A DNA stretch of 64,000 nt from Achromobacter xylosoxidans A8 (GTDB lineage Bacteria; Pseudomonadota; Gammaproteobacteria; Burkholderiales; Burkholderiaceae_B). The notes under the pieces were generated by a model, which saw only the letters and a list, made by a program, of their open reading frames with translations, searched no databases and was not told where the DNA came from. The position numbers were made by a program, and so were the translations under genes. Positions within the stretch are counted from its first letter, which is position 1; every line of letters starts with the position of its first letter. The DNA lies in assembly GCF_000165835.1 (NCBI RefSeq), contig NC_014640.1, positions 3,286,001 to 3,350,000 on the forward strand, written 5' to 3'. Shown here in pieces: positions 38,929-48,042 of the stretch.

Positions 38929-39948
38929 TCAAGCCGAAGCCAGTCCGCCGAAGAAGCGCGAGGCGTTCGATTCCAGCCCTTCGATGTAGTAGCCGCCTTC
39001 TTGCACGATCAGGGTGGGCAGCTTCAGGCCGCCGACTTCCCGGCCCAGGCGTTCGAAGCCGTTTTCGCTGACGGCGACCATGGCTTGCGGGTCTTTTTCG
39101 AAGATGTCGAAGCCCAGCGACAGCACCAGGGCGTCGGGCTGGAACAGTTCGATGGCGCGGCGCGCTTCGGCCAGCTTGTCGAAGAACACCGACTCCGGCG
39201 AACCGTGCGGCATGGGCAGGTTGATGTTGTAGCCATAGCCCGGGCCGGCGCCGAGCTCGTCGGCATGGCCGGCGACCACGGGATAGAAGTTTTCCGGGTC
39301 GCCGTGGATGGATACGTACAGCACGTCGCTGCGCTCGTAGAAGATCTCCTGGATGCCCTGGCCGTGGTGCATGTCGGTGTCCAGGATCACCACGCGCGGA
39401 TAGCGCGAGGTCAGGCGCTGCGCGGCGATGGCGGCATTGTTCAGGTAGCAGAAGCCGCCGGCCGCGTCGCGTCGCGCATGGTGGCCGGGCGGGCGGCAGA
39501 TGGCGTAGGCGTGGCGCTCGCCGGCCAGCAGCGCGTCGGCGCCGGCGATGGCGCATTGCGCCGACCAGTAGGCCGAATGCCAGGTGTGCTGGCCGACCGG
39601 GCAGCTGCCGTCGGCCAGGTAGCGCGCGGCCTGCGCCAGTACGCCGCGCAGGGCGTTGGGCTCGCGCACGAAGACGTTGGAGACGACCTCGTCGCCCCAA
39701 TCGTCGGGCAGCTGCTTCCAGGCGGCGTGCGCGCCTTGCAGGAAACGCAGGTAGTCCAGCGTGTGCACTGCCGAAATCGCGCCGGCGCCCTGGTCGGGCG
39801 GGGCTTGAACGTCGAAGCCCAGCTTGCGCGCGGCCTCTGCCAGCGCGTCCAGGCGCGAGGGCACTTCCTGGGGGGTGCGCATCTTGCCGCGCGAGAAATA
39901 GGTCTGCGGGTGGTGCAGTTTCTGATCGTCGTGGAAATATGCCTTCAT
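38929..39948 (-). CDS. Histone-deacetylase-family amidohydrolase (acetylpolyamine amidohydrolase type)
   Basis: 339 residues, cytoplasmic Zn enzyme that removes acetyl groups from small amines such as acetylputrescine or acetylspermidine. The catalytic CRPPGHHARRD (His156/His157), Zn ligands in ILDTDMHHGQG (Asp192/His194), the later SLGFDIFEKDP and the Tyr loop EGGYY are all present. ATG 39948 (MKAYFHDDQKL) is preferred to GTG 39960. Single gene: the GntR gene lies downstream on the same strand after a 258-bp gap and the REC-EAL gene diverges upstream. Confidence 0.9.
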   Translation of the reverse strand: MKAYFHDDQKLHHPQTYFSRGKMRTPQEVPSRLDALAEAARKLGFDVQAPPDQGAGAISAVHTLDYLRFLQGAHAAWKQLPDDWGDEVVSNVFVREPNALRGVLAQAARYLADGSCPVGQHTWHSAYWSAQCAIAGADALLAGERHAYAICRPPGHHARRDAAGGFCYLNNAAIAAQRLTSRYPRVVILDTDMHHGQGIQEIFYERSDVLYVSIHGDPENFYPVVAGHADELGAGPGYGYNINLPMPHGSPESVFFDKLAEARRAIELFQPDALVLSLGFDIFEKDPQAMVAVSENGFERLGREVGGLKLPTLIVQEGGYYIEGLESNASRFFGGLASA

Positions 39949-40252
39949 GCTGGATGACACCTGGTTGGGGGTTGACGCCGCGCCGGCCGGGCTTGCTGTT
40001 CTGGGCAGACGGCCAAGACGTCGTTATACGGCGGCCGCGACAGGAACGAAAGCAGGATGACGTGGGCAGCAACGGAATGGCCGGCATCGCTGCGACGCAA
40101 TGCTTCGCGCTGCGATCGGCAAAATAGGACTGGGCTGATTTCGGTTCATGGCGACCGGTGGAACAATGAATTGGCCGGCAACTCACCGCCTCTGCCGCCG
40201 GCCTTCTGCGTGCCACGGCACAGCCGCTGGTCCTCCGTTCATCTGGAACATC
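39949..40252. other. Divergent intergenic region, deacetylase / REC-EAL
   Basis: 304 bp without a convincing gene. The plus-strand REC-EAL frame is open from 40148, but homology starts at 40253. Promoters for both flanking genes are expected here; no clear boxes or repeats were found. Confidence 0.5.
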
Positions 40253-41491
40253 ATGCTCAAATCCGCCCTGATTGTCGATCAAGACGAAATCCAACGTTGC
40301 GCGCTGGTGCGGATGCTGGCCAAGATCGGCGTGCCCGAGGTGGCAATGGCGCATGATGGCGCGTCGGCGGTGGCGGCGATCCGGCAGCGGCAGTGGGACC
40401 TGGTCATCGTCGATCTCGACATGGCCGACCGCACGGGGCTGCAGATGATAGACGCCCTGGCCGATGCCGGAGGCTGTGGCGGCATCGCCATCGCCAGCAG
40501 CCATCCGTCCCGCATCCTGCAGGCCGCGGCAAGCTATGCCAGGAACCGCGGCGTGCCCATCATCGCCGCTCTGGGCAAACCCCTGGAAGCGGCCTGCCTG
40601 ATTTCCCTGATCGAATCGCTGGCCAGGTCGGCCTTGGCCGACGGGGCAGCCACGCTACGCGCGGCGGCAGAGAGCAGCGGCGCGGTCCTGGCCGGCCTGA
40701 ACCGGGAACGCCTGCTGCGCGCCCTGGCGCAGCGGGAAATCACGGCATATTTTCAGCCGCAGCATTGCGCGGCGACCGGCGAATTACGCGGCGCCGAAAC
40801 ACTGGCCCGCTGGGCCGGGGATGGCGGCGCGATGGTGCCACCCGCGGCGTTTCTGCCAGCCTTCGAGGCCACCGGCCTGCTCGAACCCCTGACCGGCTAC
40901 ATGCTGGCGCGCGCTTTCGAAGCGCAGCGCGAACTGGGCAGCCGCCCGGATTGCGTCATCGGCATCAATGTGCCGGCGGTTGTCGCCAGCTCCATCAGCT
41001 GGGCTCAGGACGTGGCCGACCGCGCGGAACAGGCGGGCGTGGAGCCACACCGCGTCGTCATCGAAATCACCGAGGACGGCGGGGCGCGCTCCAACGGGGC
41101 GCTGGCTGGCGCCATCACGCAATTGCGCCTGCGCGGCTTCAGCTGCGCGATCGACGACTTCGGCACCGGCGATTCATCGCTCGACCGCCTGCTGTGCGCG
41201 CCCTTTGACGAACTGAAGATCGACCGCGACCTGATCGCCCGCGCCGGCCGGCAGGGCCATGCCCAGAGCATCCTGGCCTGCACCATCGAAATGGCGCGGT
41301 CGCTGGACATGACGGTGGTGGCCGAGGGCATCGAAACCCATGAAGAGCTCGAGATGGTGCGCGCATTGGGGGTGCAGGTGACGCAAGGCTATTTCCACGG
41401 CCGGCCGATGCCGCTGGACGCGTTCCGCCAGTACGCGCTCAGCCAGGGCGTGATCGGACACGGAATCCTGAGGATGTACGCGAACGCCTGA
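40253..41491 (+). CDS. Response regulator with EAL c-di-GMP phosphodiesterase domain (RocR-like)
   Basis: 412 residues: REC domain (1-120) with phosphoacceptor D54 (VIVDLDM) and K109, then EAL domain (about 150-405). All main phosphodiesterase residues can be seen: E182 in the EAL-equivalent AETLARW (Ala replaced by Thr), N239, E274, D301/D302 in DDFGTG, K322, E358 in AEGIET and Q378 before GYFHGRP. It should therefore be active, opening c-di-GMP under phosphorylation control. No histidine kinase adjoins, so it is an orphan regulator. Confidence 0.93.
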   Translation: MLKSALIVDQDEIQRCALVRMLAKIGVPEVAMAHDGASAVAAIRQRQWDLVIVDLDMADRTGLQMIDALADAGGCGGIAIASSHPSRILQAAASYARNRGVPIIAALGKPLEAACLISLIESLARSALADGAATLRAAAESSGAVLAGLNRERLLRALAQREITAYFQPQHCAATGELRGAETLARWAGDGGAMVPPAAFLPAFEATGLLEPLTGYMLARAFEAQRELGSRPDCVIGINVPAVVASSISWAQDVADRAEQAGVEPHRVVIEITEDGGARSNGALAGAITQLRLRGFSCAIDDFGTGDSSLDRLLCAPFDELKIDRDLIARAGRQGHAQSILACTIEMARSLDMTVVAEGIETHEELEMVRALGVQVTQGYFHGRPMPLDAFRQYALSQGVIGHGILRMYANA

Positions 41492-41527
41492 GGCGGCAAC
41501 CTGCGGCCGGCCGCAAGCCGGCATGGC

Positions 41528-43000
41528 TCAGGATCCCGCCAGCACCACCAGTACCGCCAGGCACAACAGCAGGCCGAAGGCCGCCAGCGCGTACGGCAGC
41601 AACTGCACATACACGCCGCGCTCTTCCCCGCGGCCATGGGCCAGCCCCGCCGCGATCGACATACGCACCGGCGAGAATATCCCCATGGACGTGCCGGACA
41701 CATGCAGCAGCGCGGCCGCCGCTGGCACGCTGAGGCCCGCATTCAATGCCAGCGACAGCTGCGCCGGCATGAACAGGCTGTTGGGCGCGTTGCCGCTATT
41801 GGCCAGGATGCCGAATACGCCGGCCAGCACCGGCGTGATCAGGATGGTCCAGTCCTTCAGGCCAGCGAACAGGCCGTCGGCGTAGGCTTGCGAAATACCC
41901 GCGCCCGCCAGCACCTCGGCCATCATGGCGAACAGGAATACCGAGTACACGGCGTGGCGTCCGGTGGTCCAGGCCGCGCGCGCCTGGGTAACGAGCAGGC
42001 CGCGCTGACGGCATGCTGCCGCGATCAACACGGCGCCGATGATCAGCCAGCTGCCGGCATGCAGCAAGGGCATCCAGCCTGGCAGGTCCACAAACGGCCG
42101 GAACGCCGCCAGTCCGCCCAGGCCGCTGTTCAGGCCCGGCAGCAGGCGCGTGGCGACCAGCCATGCAATCATCAGGATGTAGGGCAGGGCCTTGCGCGCC
42201 GCGGCCTTCATGCGGGGCCGGTCCGGCCGGCGGTCCAGCAGGAAGCGCAGCACGATGAGCGGGCCATAGGCCGACAGCAGCGCGGTTTCTGGTCCCAGCA
42301 GCGCCGTCGCGGCGCTCAGCGCGGCCAGGCTCGCCATCATCCATGCGGCCTCGCGCACATGCTCGGCGGGCTCGGCCCGCAAGCCCGCGCGCCTTGCGGT
42401 GCGCCAGTACAGCAGCATCCACAGCACGGTCAGCAAGGCCACCGGCACCATGCCGTACAACGCCAGCTGGGTGGCCGGGACGCGCGCATAGGCCGAGGCC
42501 AGCAGCGTGCCGCTGCCCATGGCGCCCCAGGGAATCAGGGTTTGGCTCAGCAGTGCGAACACCATGGTCTCGCGCGGCTTCAGGTCCAGCGGTCGGATCA
42601 GCAGCACCGTGCCCAGCATGCCCACGCCAAAGCCGGTGGCCGACTCGGCGAAGGGGCCGACCAGGAAACAGGCGAAGAACAGCAGCCGGCGGCGCGCCAG
42701 GGGATGGGCCAAGGCGGTCTTGCTGCCGTCCGCCGCCTCGCGTGTCGCGCGTCCTTGCGCCGCCATGTTCCAGAACAGCAGTCCGCCCAGAATGTAGGGG
42801 GTGATGATCCAGCCTATCCAGAGACCCCGTTCCAGCGCCAGCCCGAGCTGGCCGGCGCCAAAAGACGCGGGCGCCGTGTACAGCGCGATCGGTACGGCGG
42901 CAAGCAGGCCGAGGACGGCGGCGGCGGTGGTGTTCAGGCGTCCGCTGGCAATGGCGCCGATGACGGCCAGGGCGGGCAAGGACCACAGGAGGTACATCAT
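41528..43000 (-). CDS. LctP-type (L-lactate permease family) transporter
   Basis: 490 residues with about 12-13 membrane helices. The segment GPFAESATGFGVGMLGTVLL and the C-terminal ILANSGNAPNSLFMPAQLSLA match the lactate permease family, which imports lactate or glycolate with protons. It is shorter than typical LctP (about 550), so the substrate may differ. It converges on the REC-EAL gene and follows the lysR gene on the same strand after 189 bp with a weak hairpin between. Confidence 0.83.
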   Translation of the reverse strand: MMYLLWSLPALAVIGAIASGRLNTTAAAVLGLLAAVPIALYTAPASFGAGQLGLALERGLWIGWIITPYILGGLLFWNMAAQGRATREAADGSKTALAHPLARRRLLFFACFLVGPFAESATGFGVGMLGTVLLIRPLDLKPRETMVFALLSQTLIPWGAMGSGTLLASAYARVPATQLALYGMVPVALLTVLWMLLYWRTARRAGLRAEPAEHVREAAWMMASLAALSAATALLGPETALLSAYGPLIVLRFLLDRRPDRPRMKAAARKALPYILMIAWLVATRLLPGLNSGLGGLAAFRPFVDLPGWMPLLHAGSWLIIGAVLIAAACRQRGLLVTQARAAWTTGRHAVYSVFLFAMMAEVLAGAGISQAYADGLFAGLKDWTILITPVLAGVFGILANSGNAPNSLFMPAQLSLALNAGLSVPAAAALLHVSGTSMGIFSPVRMSIAAGLAHGRGEERGVYVQLLPYALAAFGLLLCLAVLVVLAGS

Positions 43001-43173
43001 GGATGGATCGTCTGCATGGCGGAGTCCGGGGTGTGGCGTAGCGCGTAGCAGTGTATGCCGGGAGCGCGACGGCGCCGGCTCATGCCTGCCCGATCGCAGG
43101 GTCTTTTGGAAGACGCGGCAACCGTACGCTGCGTCCTGCGTCTGGAACGCGGGACGATGATAAAAATGCCGAG

Positions 43174-43189
43174 ACCTGCGGCGGCAGGT
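43174..43189 (-). terminator. Weak hairpin after the lysR gene
   Basis: ACCTGC (43174-43179) and GCAGGT (43184-43189) form a 6-bp stem immediately after the lysR stop on the minus strand, and a T5 run follows 7 nt later (43162-43166 on plus as AAAAA). Spacing to the T-run is poor. Confidence 0.35.
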
Positions 43190-44116
43190 TCAGAAGTCCA
43201 GCGTGGCGTGCGGCCAGCGCTTCTGCGCCACCAGCTCGCGGGCGACCAGGCGCAGGATCTCGACCACCGCCTTGGTGGCGCGCGAGGCCGGCCGGTCCGA
43301 TGGGTGAGCCAGCATGCGGCGCAGGCTGAGGCCTTCGATGGGCTGGGCGGACAGGCGGCCTTCCTCGATGTCTTCCAGCACGGTTGCGGCGAAGTGCACG
43401 GTGACGCCGACCTTTTCCTTGATGAGGCGTTTGGCCACTTCCATGGTTTCCACTTCCACCACCGGATTCAGATGCACGCCCGCGTGCGCCGCCTGGGCCT
43501 CGAGTTCGAGCCGCACGCCGGACTTGGCCAGGCCGGTCATCACCAGGGGCAGTTCGGCCAGGTCCCGCACGCCGATCCTGGCGGGCCGCGTCTTGCGCGG
43601 CGTGGGCGGGCCGATGAGACACATGCCTTCGGTCAGGAAGGGATAGGTGAGCAGGTTGGCCAGGGGAACCGGACCATTGAGCACGGCCAGGTCCACCTGG
43701 CCCTTGAGCAGCATCTCGTGCAAGGCGGGGGAAAAGGCTTGAACGAAGCGCAGCCGGACTTCGGGCAGTTGTTCATGCACCGCGCGCGTCAGGGGCACGG
43801 CAAGGGTCATGGCGAGTCCGGGGGAAAGGCCGATGACGATGGGGCCGCTGGGATGGCGTTGCAGGGCCGACATGTCCTGCTTGAGCTGTTCGGCGTAGCG
43901 CAGCAGGAAGGAGGCGCGTTCCAGCAGGAAGGCGGCTTCCTCGGTGGGGGACGCGCCGCGCGAATGGCGCACGAAGAGCTGCACGCCGAGCTCTTCCTCG
44001 AGCAGCTGGATCTGGCGCGTGAGCGCGGGCTGCGCCACGTGCAGGACGCTTGCGGCCCGGCCGAAATGCCTCTGATTGGCCAGAACGACAAAGTAGCGGA
44101 GTTGCCGCAGATCCAT
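43190..44116 (-). CDS. LysR-family transcriptional regulator
   Basis: 308 residues: LTTR HTH (MDLRQLRYFVVLANQRHFGRAASVLHVAQPALTRQIQLLEEELG) and effector domain. It diverges from the cupin-Bug-dioxygenase operon, its probable target; the 162-bp region between them is AT-rich and holds an imperfect dyad (CATAACAAAATTATATG, 44148-44164) that could be the binding site. LTTRs of this kind often answer to aromatic acids. Confidence 0.92.
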   Translation of the reverse strand: MDLRQLRYFVVLANQRHFGRAASVLHVAQPALTRQIQLLEEELGVQLFVRHSRGASPTEEAAFLLERASFLLRYAEQLKQDMSALQRHPSGPIVIGLSPGLAMTLAVPLTRAVHEQLPEVRLRFVQAFSPALHEMLLKGQVDLAVLNGPVPLANLLTYPFLTEGMCLIGPPTPRKTRPARIGVRDLAELPLVMTGLAKSGVRLELEAQAAHAGVHLNPVVEVETMEVAKRLIKEKVGVTVHFAATVLEDIEEGRLSAQPIEGLSLRRMLAHPSDRPASRATKAVVEILRLVARELVAQKRWPHATLDF

Positions 44117-44278
44117 TTCTGTTCGTGCTCCCAGTGCCAGGACGAGTCATAACAAAATTATATGAGAGTGGTAAGAAAATGGTAGTGGACGCTGTATGGA
44201 GCAGGGCTTTAACTTGCATCAGCCGCGAGAAAAGCGCAGCGAAATCTCTGTTTGAAGCTCATCTAAAAAAGGAATGAC

Positions 44279-44809
44279 ATGGATATCAACGTCCAGGAAA
44301 TGGAAGCCACCCGCATCGCGCGCTGGGGCAAGGTCGAGCCCTACCGCGAGACCTTCATCGAAAGCCGCCTGCCGGGCATGAAGAAGAACATCTACAAGAT
44401 CATGAACCGCGGCGTGCTGGAGAACAAAGGCGTGGAGCCGGCCATTCCCGGCAACCACCGTTTTGGCGTGACCTTCATCGAAATCCCCGTGGGACAGGGC
44501 GCCAGCCTGCATGCCCACAAGACCGAGGAAGTGTTCTGCCCGTTGAACGGCCAGATGGAAGTGATCTGGGGCGAGAAGGGCGAACACTCGGTCATGTTGA
44601 ACCAGTGGGACGTGATTTCCTGCCCCATCGGCGTGATGCGCGGATTCCGCAATCCCAACCCTCATGCCCTGGTGGTGTATTCCGTGGTGGGCGGCACCGA
44701 TGAGGAATGCGGCCGCATCGCCTGGCATCCGGACGTGGTGCGGGCTGCGGAGAACACCGGCCTGGTCTATGGCACGGACGGCTTCCTGAAGGAAAAAGCG
44801 GACAGCTGA
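44279..44809 (+). CDS. Cupin-domain protein
   Basis: 176 residues with a single cupin barrel. Metal ligands follow the first cupin motif: H78, H80 and E84 then G91 in GASLHAHKTEEVFCPLNG. First gene of an aromatic catabolic operon; AAGGA precedes ATG 44279. Cupins in such clusters are dioxygenases, isomerases or decarboxylases; the sequence does not decide between them. Confidence 0.87.
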   Translation: MDINVQEMEATRIARWGKVEPYRETFIESRLPGMKKNIYKIMNRGVLENKGVEPAIPGNHRFGVTFIEIPVGQGASLHAHKTEEVFCPLNGQMEVIWGEKGEHSVMLNQWDVISCPIGVMRGFRNPNPHALVVYSVVGGTDEECGRIAWHPDVVRAAENTGLVYGTDGFLKEKADS

Positions 44810-44882
44810 TGGCCGCGGATGGCGTGCGCCAGTTTTCGCGTGACGCCATCAATCAGAAAAAGAACATCGAGGAGATCATGGA

Positions 44883-45911
44883 ATGAGCGATGCCAACGGC
44901 CTGTCCCGGCTGATAGCAAGACGACGCGTGCTGCGGGCTGTCGCCTGTACGGGCGCGCTTTGCGCGGTCCCCGCGCTCGGCCAGGCCAAGCAACTCGTTC
45001 CTTTCTTCGGCAGGAGTTCGCGCAAGCCGGTGCGCCTGGTGGTGCCGTTTGCGGCTGGCGGCACTACGGATATCGTCGCGCGCCTGCTGGCCGCGCACTT
45101 GCCCGCCTACCTGGGCCAGACCGTGATCGTCGAGAACCGTCCGGGCGCCGGCGGCAATATCGGCGTCGCCTCGGTCGCGAAGGCGGACCCGGATGGCGGC
45201 ACGCTGCTGCTGGTGTCCTCGTCATTCGTCACCAAGCCGGCCATCGCCCGGGAGCGGCCCGCCTACGACCCCATGCGCGACTTTGCGCCGGTCAGCCTGG
45301 CGGTCAGCTCGCCGGACGTCATCGTGGTGCGCGCCGAAAGCGGCTTGGCCACGCTCAAGGACCTGCTGGACGCTGCGGCCCGCAGCCCCGGCACGCTCAC
45401 GTACGCCACGCCGGGCAACGGCAACAGCGTGCATCTGGCGGCCGAACTGCTGTGGCGGCGCGCGGGCGTAACGGCTCTGCACGTGCCGTACTCGGGCGCC
45501 GCGCCCGCCGTGGTGGCAGCACTGGGGGGCCAGGTCGACTGCGCTTTTTCCGCGCTGCCCGCCGCGCAAGCCTTTCTTGCGGAAGGCAAGCTCAGGGCCT
45601 TGGCGGTGGGCGGCGAAGAGCGCTGGCCGGCGCTTTCCGGCGTGCCGACGATTGCGCAAGCCGGGTTCGCGGACTTCCGCTCCGAAACGATCCAGGCGCT
45701 GTTCGCGCCGGCGGGCACCCCGGCCGCCACGGTGGAGCGCGTCAACAAGGCTGTGGCCGACGTACTGGGCAAGGAGCCGGTCCGCAAGCAATTGGACGGA
45801 TTTGGATTCCGCGTGGTGGCCAGTTCCGCCGCGGAACTGCAGGCCCGGGTGGCGCAGGAAGTCCCCAAATGGGCAGCCGTCGCATCCCAGGCCGGCATAT
45901 CGGCCGACTGA
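44883..45911 (+). CDS. Bug/TctC-family periplasmic solute receptor
   Basis: 342 residues. An N-terminal twin-Arg-like stretch (RLIARRRVLRAVACTGALCAVPALG) suggests export, possibly by Tat. Family blocks VRLVVPFAAGGTTDIVARL and VENRPGAGGNIG are present. ATG 44883 is chosen over the 44878 ATG, which ends at once. Its place between the cupin and the intradiol dioxygenase points to an aromatic acid ligand. Confidence 0.9.
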   Translation: MSDANGLSRLIARRRVLRAVACTGALCAVPALGQAKQLVPFFGRSSRKPVRLVVPFAAGGTTDIVARLLAAHLPAYLGQTVIVENRPGAGGNIGVASVAKADPDGGTLLLVSSSFVTKPAIARERPAYDPMRDFAPVSLAVSSPDVIVVRAESGLATLKDLLDAAARSPGTLTYATPGNGNSVHLAAELLWRRAGVTALHVPYSGAAPAVVAALGGQVDCAFSALPAAQAFLAEGKLRALAVGGEERWPALSGVPTIAQAGFADFRSETIQALFAPAGTPAATVERVNKAVADVLGKEPVRKQLDGFGFRVVASSAAELQARVAQEVPKWAAVASQAGISAD

Positions 45912-45958
45912 AGCGCGGCCTGCAAATTTCATTAGTCAGACTACAGGGTTGAACGTAT

Positions 45959-46873
45959 ATGAGTCATGCCAATTCCTCCGCGCAGACGCGCGCCGCCGGC
46001 GAGCCGCGCGCCATTCCCGCCACGCCGCAAGCGCTGCTGGCAGCCGTGCTGGCGGCCAACCAGGCGCAGGATTCGCGCACCCGCGTAGTCCTGGATTCTT
46101 TGATCCGCCACCTGCACGCGTTCGCGGCGGACGTGAAGCTGAGCTACGAGGAACTGCACCAGGGCCTGGACTTCATGGTGCGGGTGGGGCAGGCCACCAA
46201 TCCGCTGCGGCACGAAGGCATATTGCTGGCCGACATCCTGGGCGTGGCCACGCTGGTGTTGCTGATGGACGCCGAGGGCGTGCTCGAGGCCGGCGGCACC
46301 GAACCCGCGCTGATCGGGCCGTTCTGGCGCGCCAACCAGCCCATACTCGAAAACGGCGCGACGATCGCCTCCGAAGATACGACGGGGGAGCGGCTGCTGG
46401 TGTCCGGCCGCATCTGTACGCTTGACGGCAAGCCGCTGGCGGGAGCCCGCCTGGAAACCTGGCAAGCCGCGCCCAGCGGCCTTTACGAGAACCAGGATCC
46501 GCACCAGGAAGATATGAACCTGCGGGCCGTGTTCCTGACCGACGAGGACGGCCGCTTCTGGTTCGACAGCGTCAAACCGGCCGGTTACGGGGTACCCATC
46601 GATGGCCCTTGCGGCGACCTGCTGGCCTTGCAGCAGCGCAACCACATGCGGCCCGCGCACCTGCACTTCATCGCGTCGGCCGCCGGCCATAAAGTCCTTA
46701 CCACTCAGATCTTCGACGCCAATGACGCCTACGCATACAGCGACGCGGCGTTCGGCGCGGTCGGTTCGCTGCTGAGGAAGTTCGAGCCGTCGGGCGACGG
46801 CAGCTATCGCCTGGAGGTGGAGCTCAAGCTCGAACCGGGCGAAACCCGCATGCCCAAGCCGCCGCTCTCCTGA
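45959..46873 (+). CDS. Intradiol ring-cleavage dioxygenase (catechol/hydroxyquinol 1,2-dioxygenase type)
   Basis: 304 residues, non-haem Fe(III) enzyme that ortho-cleaves a catechol or hydroxyquinol to a muconate. Fe ligands are Y176 (SGLYENQ), Y210 (PAGYGVP), H234 and H236 (RPAHLHF), with the family spacing. The N-terminal helical dimerisation domain (residues 20-125), characteristic of catechol and hydroxyquinol 1,2-dioxygenases, is present. No cycloisomerase or maleylacetate reductase lies nearby, so the later steps are encoded elsewhere. Confidence 0.92.
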   Translation: MSHANSSAQTRAAGEPRAIPATPQALLAAVLAANQAQDSRTRVVLDSLIRHLHAFAADVKLSYEELHQGLDFMVRVGQATNPLRHEGILLADILGVATLVLLMDAEGVLEAGGTEPALIGPFWRANQPILENGATIASEDTTGERLLVSGRICTLDGKPLAGARLETWQAAPSGLYENQDPHQEDMNLRAVFLTDEDGRFWFDSVKPAGYGVPIDGPCGDLLALQQRNHMRPAHLHFIASAAGHKVLTTQIFDANDAYAYSDAAFGAVGSLLRKFEPSGDGSYRLEVELKLEPGETRMPKPPLS

Positions 46874-46963
46874 TTGCGCCTTTCCCATCAGTCCTCAACC
46901 CCGGTGCGGCATGCCGCGCCCAGGGCAGCCTTTGCCCGCAACAACCAGAATCCAGAGACAGAC

Positions 46964-47953
46964 ATGAGCCAGAAAACCCAAGCCCTGCGCGTGATCGAAC
47001 GCGTCTCAGCCGTCGCCGACCTGCAGCCGACCCTGGTCGACATCTCCGTACCGCAGGCGCCCGAAGGCCACGCCGTGGTGGAAGTCAGCGCCGCCGGCAT
47101 CAATCCCAGCGACGTCAAGGCGGCGATGGGCATGATGCCTTACGCCATCTGGCCGCGCACGCCCGGACGCGATTACGCCGGCAAGGTGATCGCCGGCCCC
47201 GGGGAATGGATCGGGCAGGAAGTCTGGGGCACGGGCGGCGACCTGGGCATTACGCGCGACGGCACCCACGCGCGCTACTTGCTGCTGCCGGTTGCGGCGC
47301 TGGTGCGCAGGCCCGCGCACATACCCGCCGCCAGCGCGGCCATGGCGGGCGTGCCTTTCGTCACCGCCTACGAAGGCTTGCGCCGCGCCGGCCTGTCCGG
47401 CGCGGGCCAGACTGTGGTGGTGTTTGGCTCGAACGGCAAGGTCGGGCAGGCCGCCATCCAGCTGGCCAGCCGCGTCGGCGCCAGGGTGATCGGCGTGGAG
47501 CGCGGCGGCGAAGGCTATGTCGGCCACGCGATGTCAGGCGTGTCGGTCATCGATGGCAGCCGCGACGGGATCGCCCAGCGCGTCATGGAACTGACCGGCC
47601 AGGTGGGCGCCGATATTGCCTACAACACGGTGGGCTCGCCGTACTTCGCCGCGGCGCTGGAATCGCTCAAGGTGGGCGGCCGGCAGATCGTCATTTCCAC
47701 GCCTGACCGCAACGTGCCTTTCGACATCCAGGCCTTCTACCGCCGCGACCTGCAACTGATCGGCGTGGACAGCCTGAAGCTGGACTCGGCCCGCTGCGCC
47801 GAGGTGTTCCGCGCGCTGCTGCCCGGCTTCGAGGACGGCAGCCTGCAGTCCTTTCCGGTGAGCCCGGACGCCGTGGTGCCGCTGGCGCAGGCCCGCGAGG
47901 CCTACATCAAGGTGCTGGAGGGCGCGCAGGACAGGCCCGTGCTCGCGCCCTGA
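46964..47953 (+). CDS. MDR/quinone-oxidoreductase family NADPH-dependent reductase
   Basis: 329 residues of the zinc-free medium-chain dehydrogenase type: N-terminal GroES-like part (VVEVSAAGINPSDVKAAMG) and a Rossmann domain with VVVFGSNGKVGQAAIQLA. Zn ligands of alcohol dehydrogenases are absent. It may reduce a quinone or enone from the aromatic pathway. ATG 46964 is used because sequence before it is non-homologous. An intrinsic terminator follows 21 bp after its stop. Confidence 0.88.
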   Translation: MSQKTQALRVIERVSAVADLQPTLVDISVPQAPEGHAVVEVSAAGINPSDVKAAMGMMPYAIWPRTPGRDYAGKVIAGPGEWIGQEVWGTGGDLGITRDGTHARYLLLPVAALVRRPAHIPAASAAMAGVPFVTAYEGLRRAGLSGAGQTVVVFGSNGKVGQAAIQLASRVGARVIGVERGGEGYVGHAMSGVSVIDGSRDGIAQRVMELTGQVGADIAYNTVGSPYFAAALESLKVGGRQIVISTPDRNVPFDIQAFYRRDLQLIGVDSLKLDSARCAEVFRALLPGFEDGSLQSFPVSPDAVVPLAQAREAYIKVLEGAQDRPVLAP

Positions 47954-47974
47954 TCCGGCGCAAGTCTTATCTGG

Positions 47975-48011
47975 CCGATCGCCTGTCCGTCTTGGGCGAT
48001 CGGTTTTTTTT
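47975..48011 (+). terminator. Strong intrinsic terminator inside the catabolic cluster
   Basis: CCGATCGCC (47975-47983) and GGCGATCGG (47995-48003) make a perfect 9-bp stem with an 11-nt loop, followed by eight T (48004-48011). The next gene starts only 32 nt later. Confidence 0.92.
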
Positions 48012-48042
48012 CGCGCAGCAGAAGAACATCAGGAGACAAACC

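Noticed and set aside
41502..41515. Palindrome TGCGGCCGGCCGCA between REC-EAL and LctP genes as a terminator
   Set aside because: No loop and no T-run on either strand; GC-rich palindromes of this size are common by chance here.
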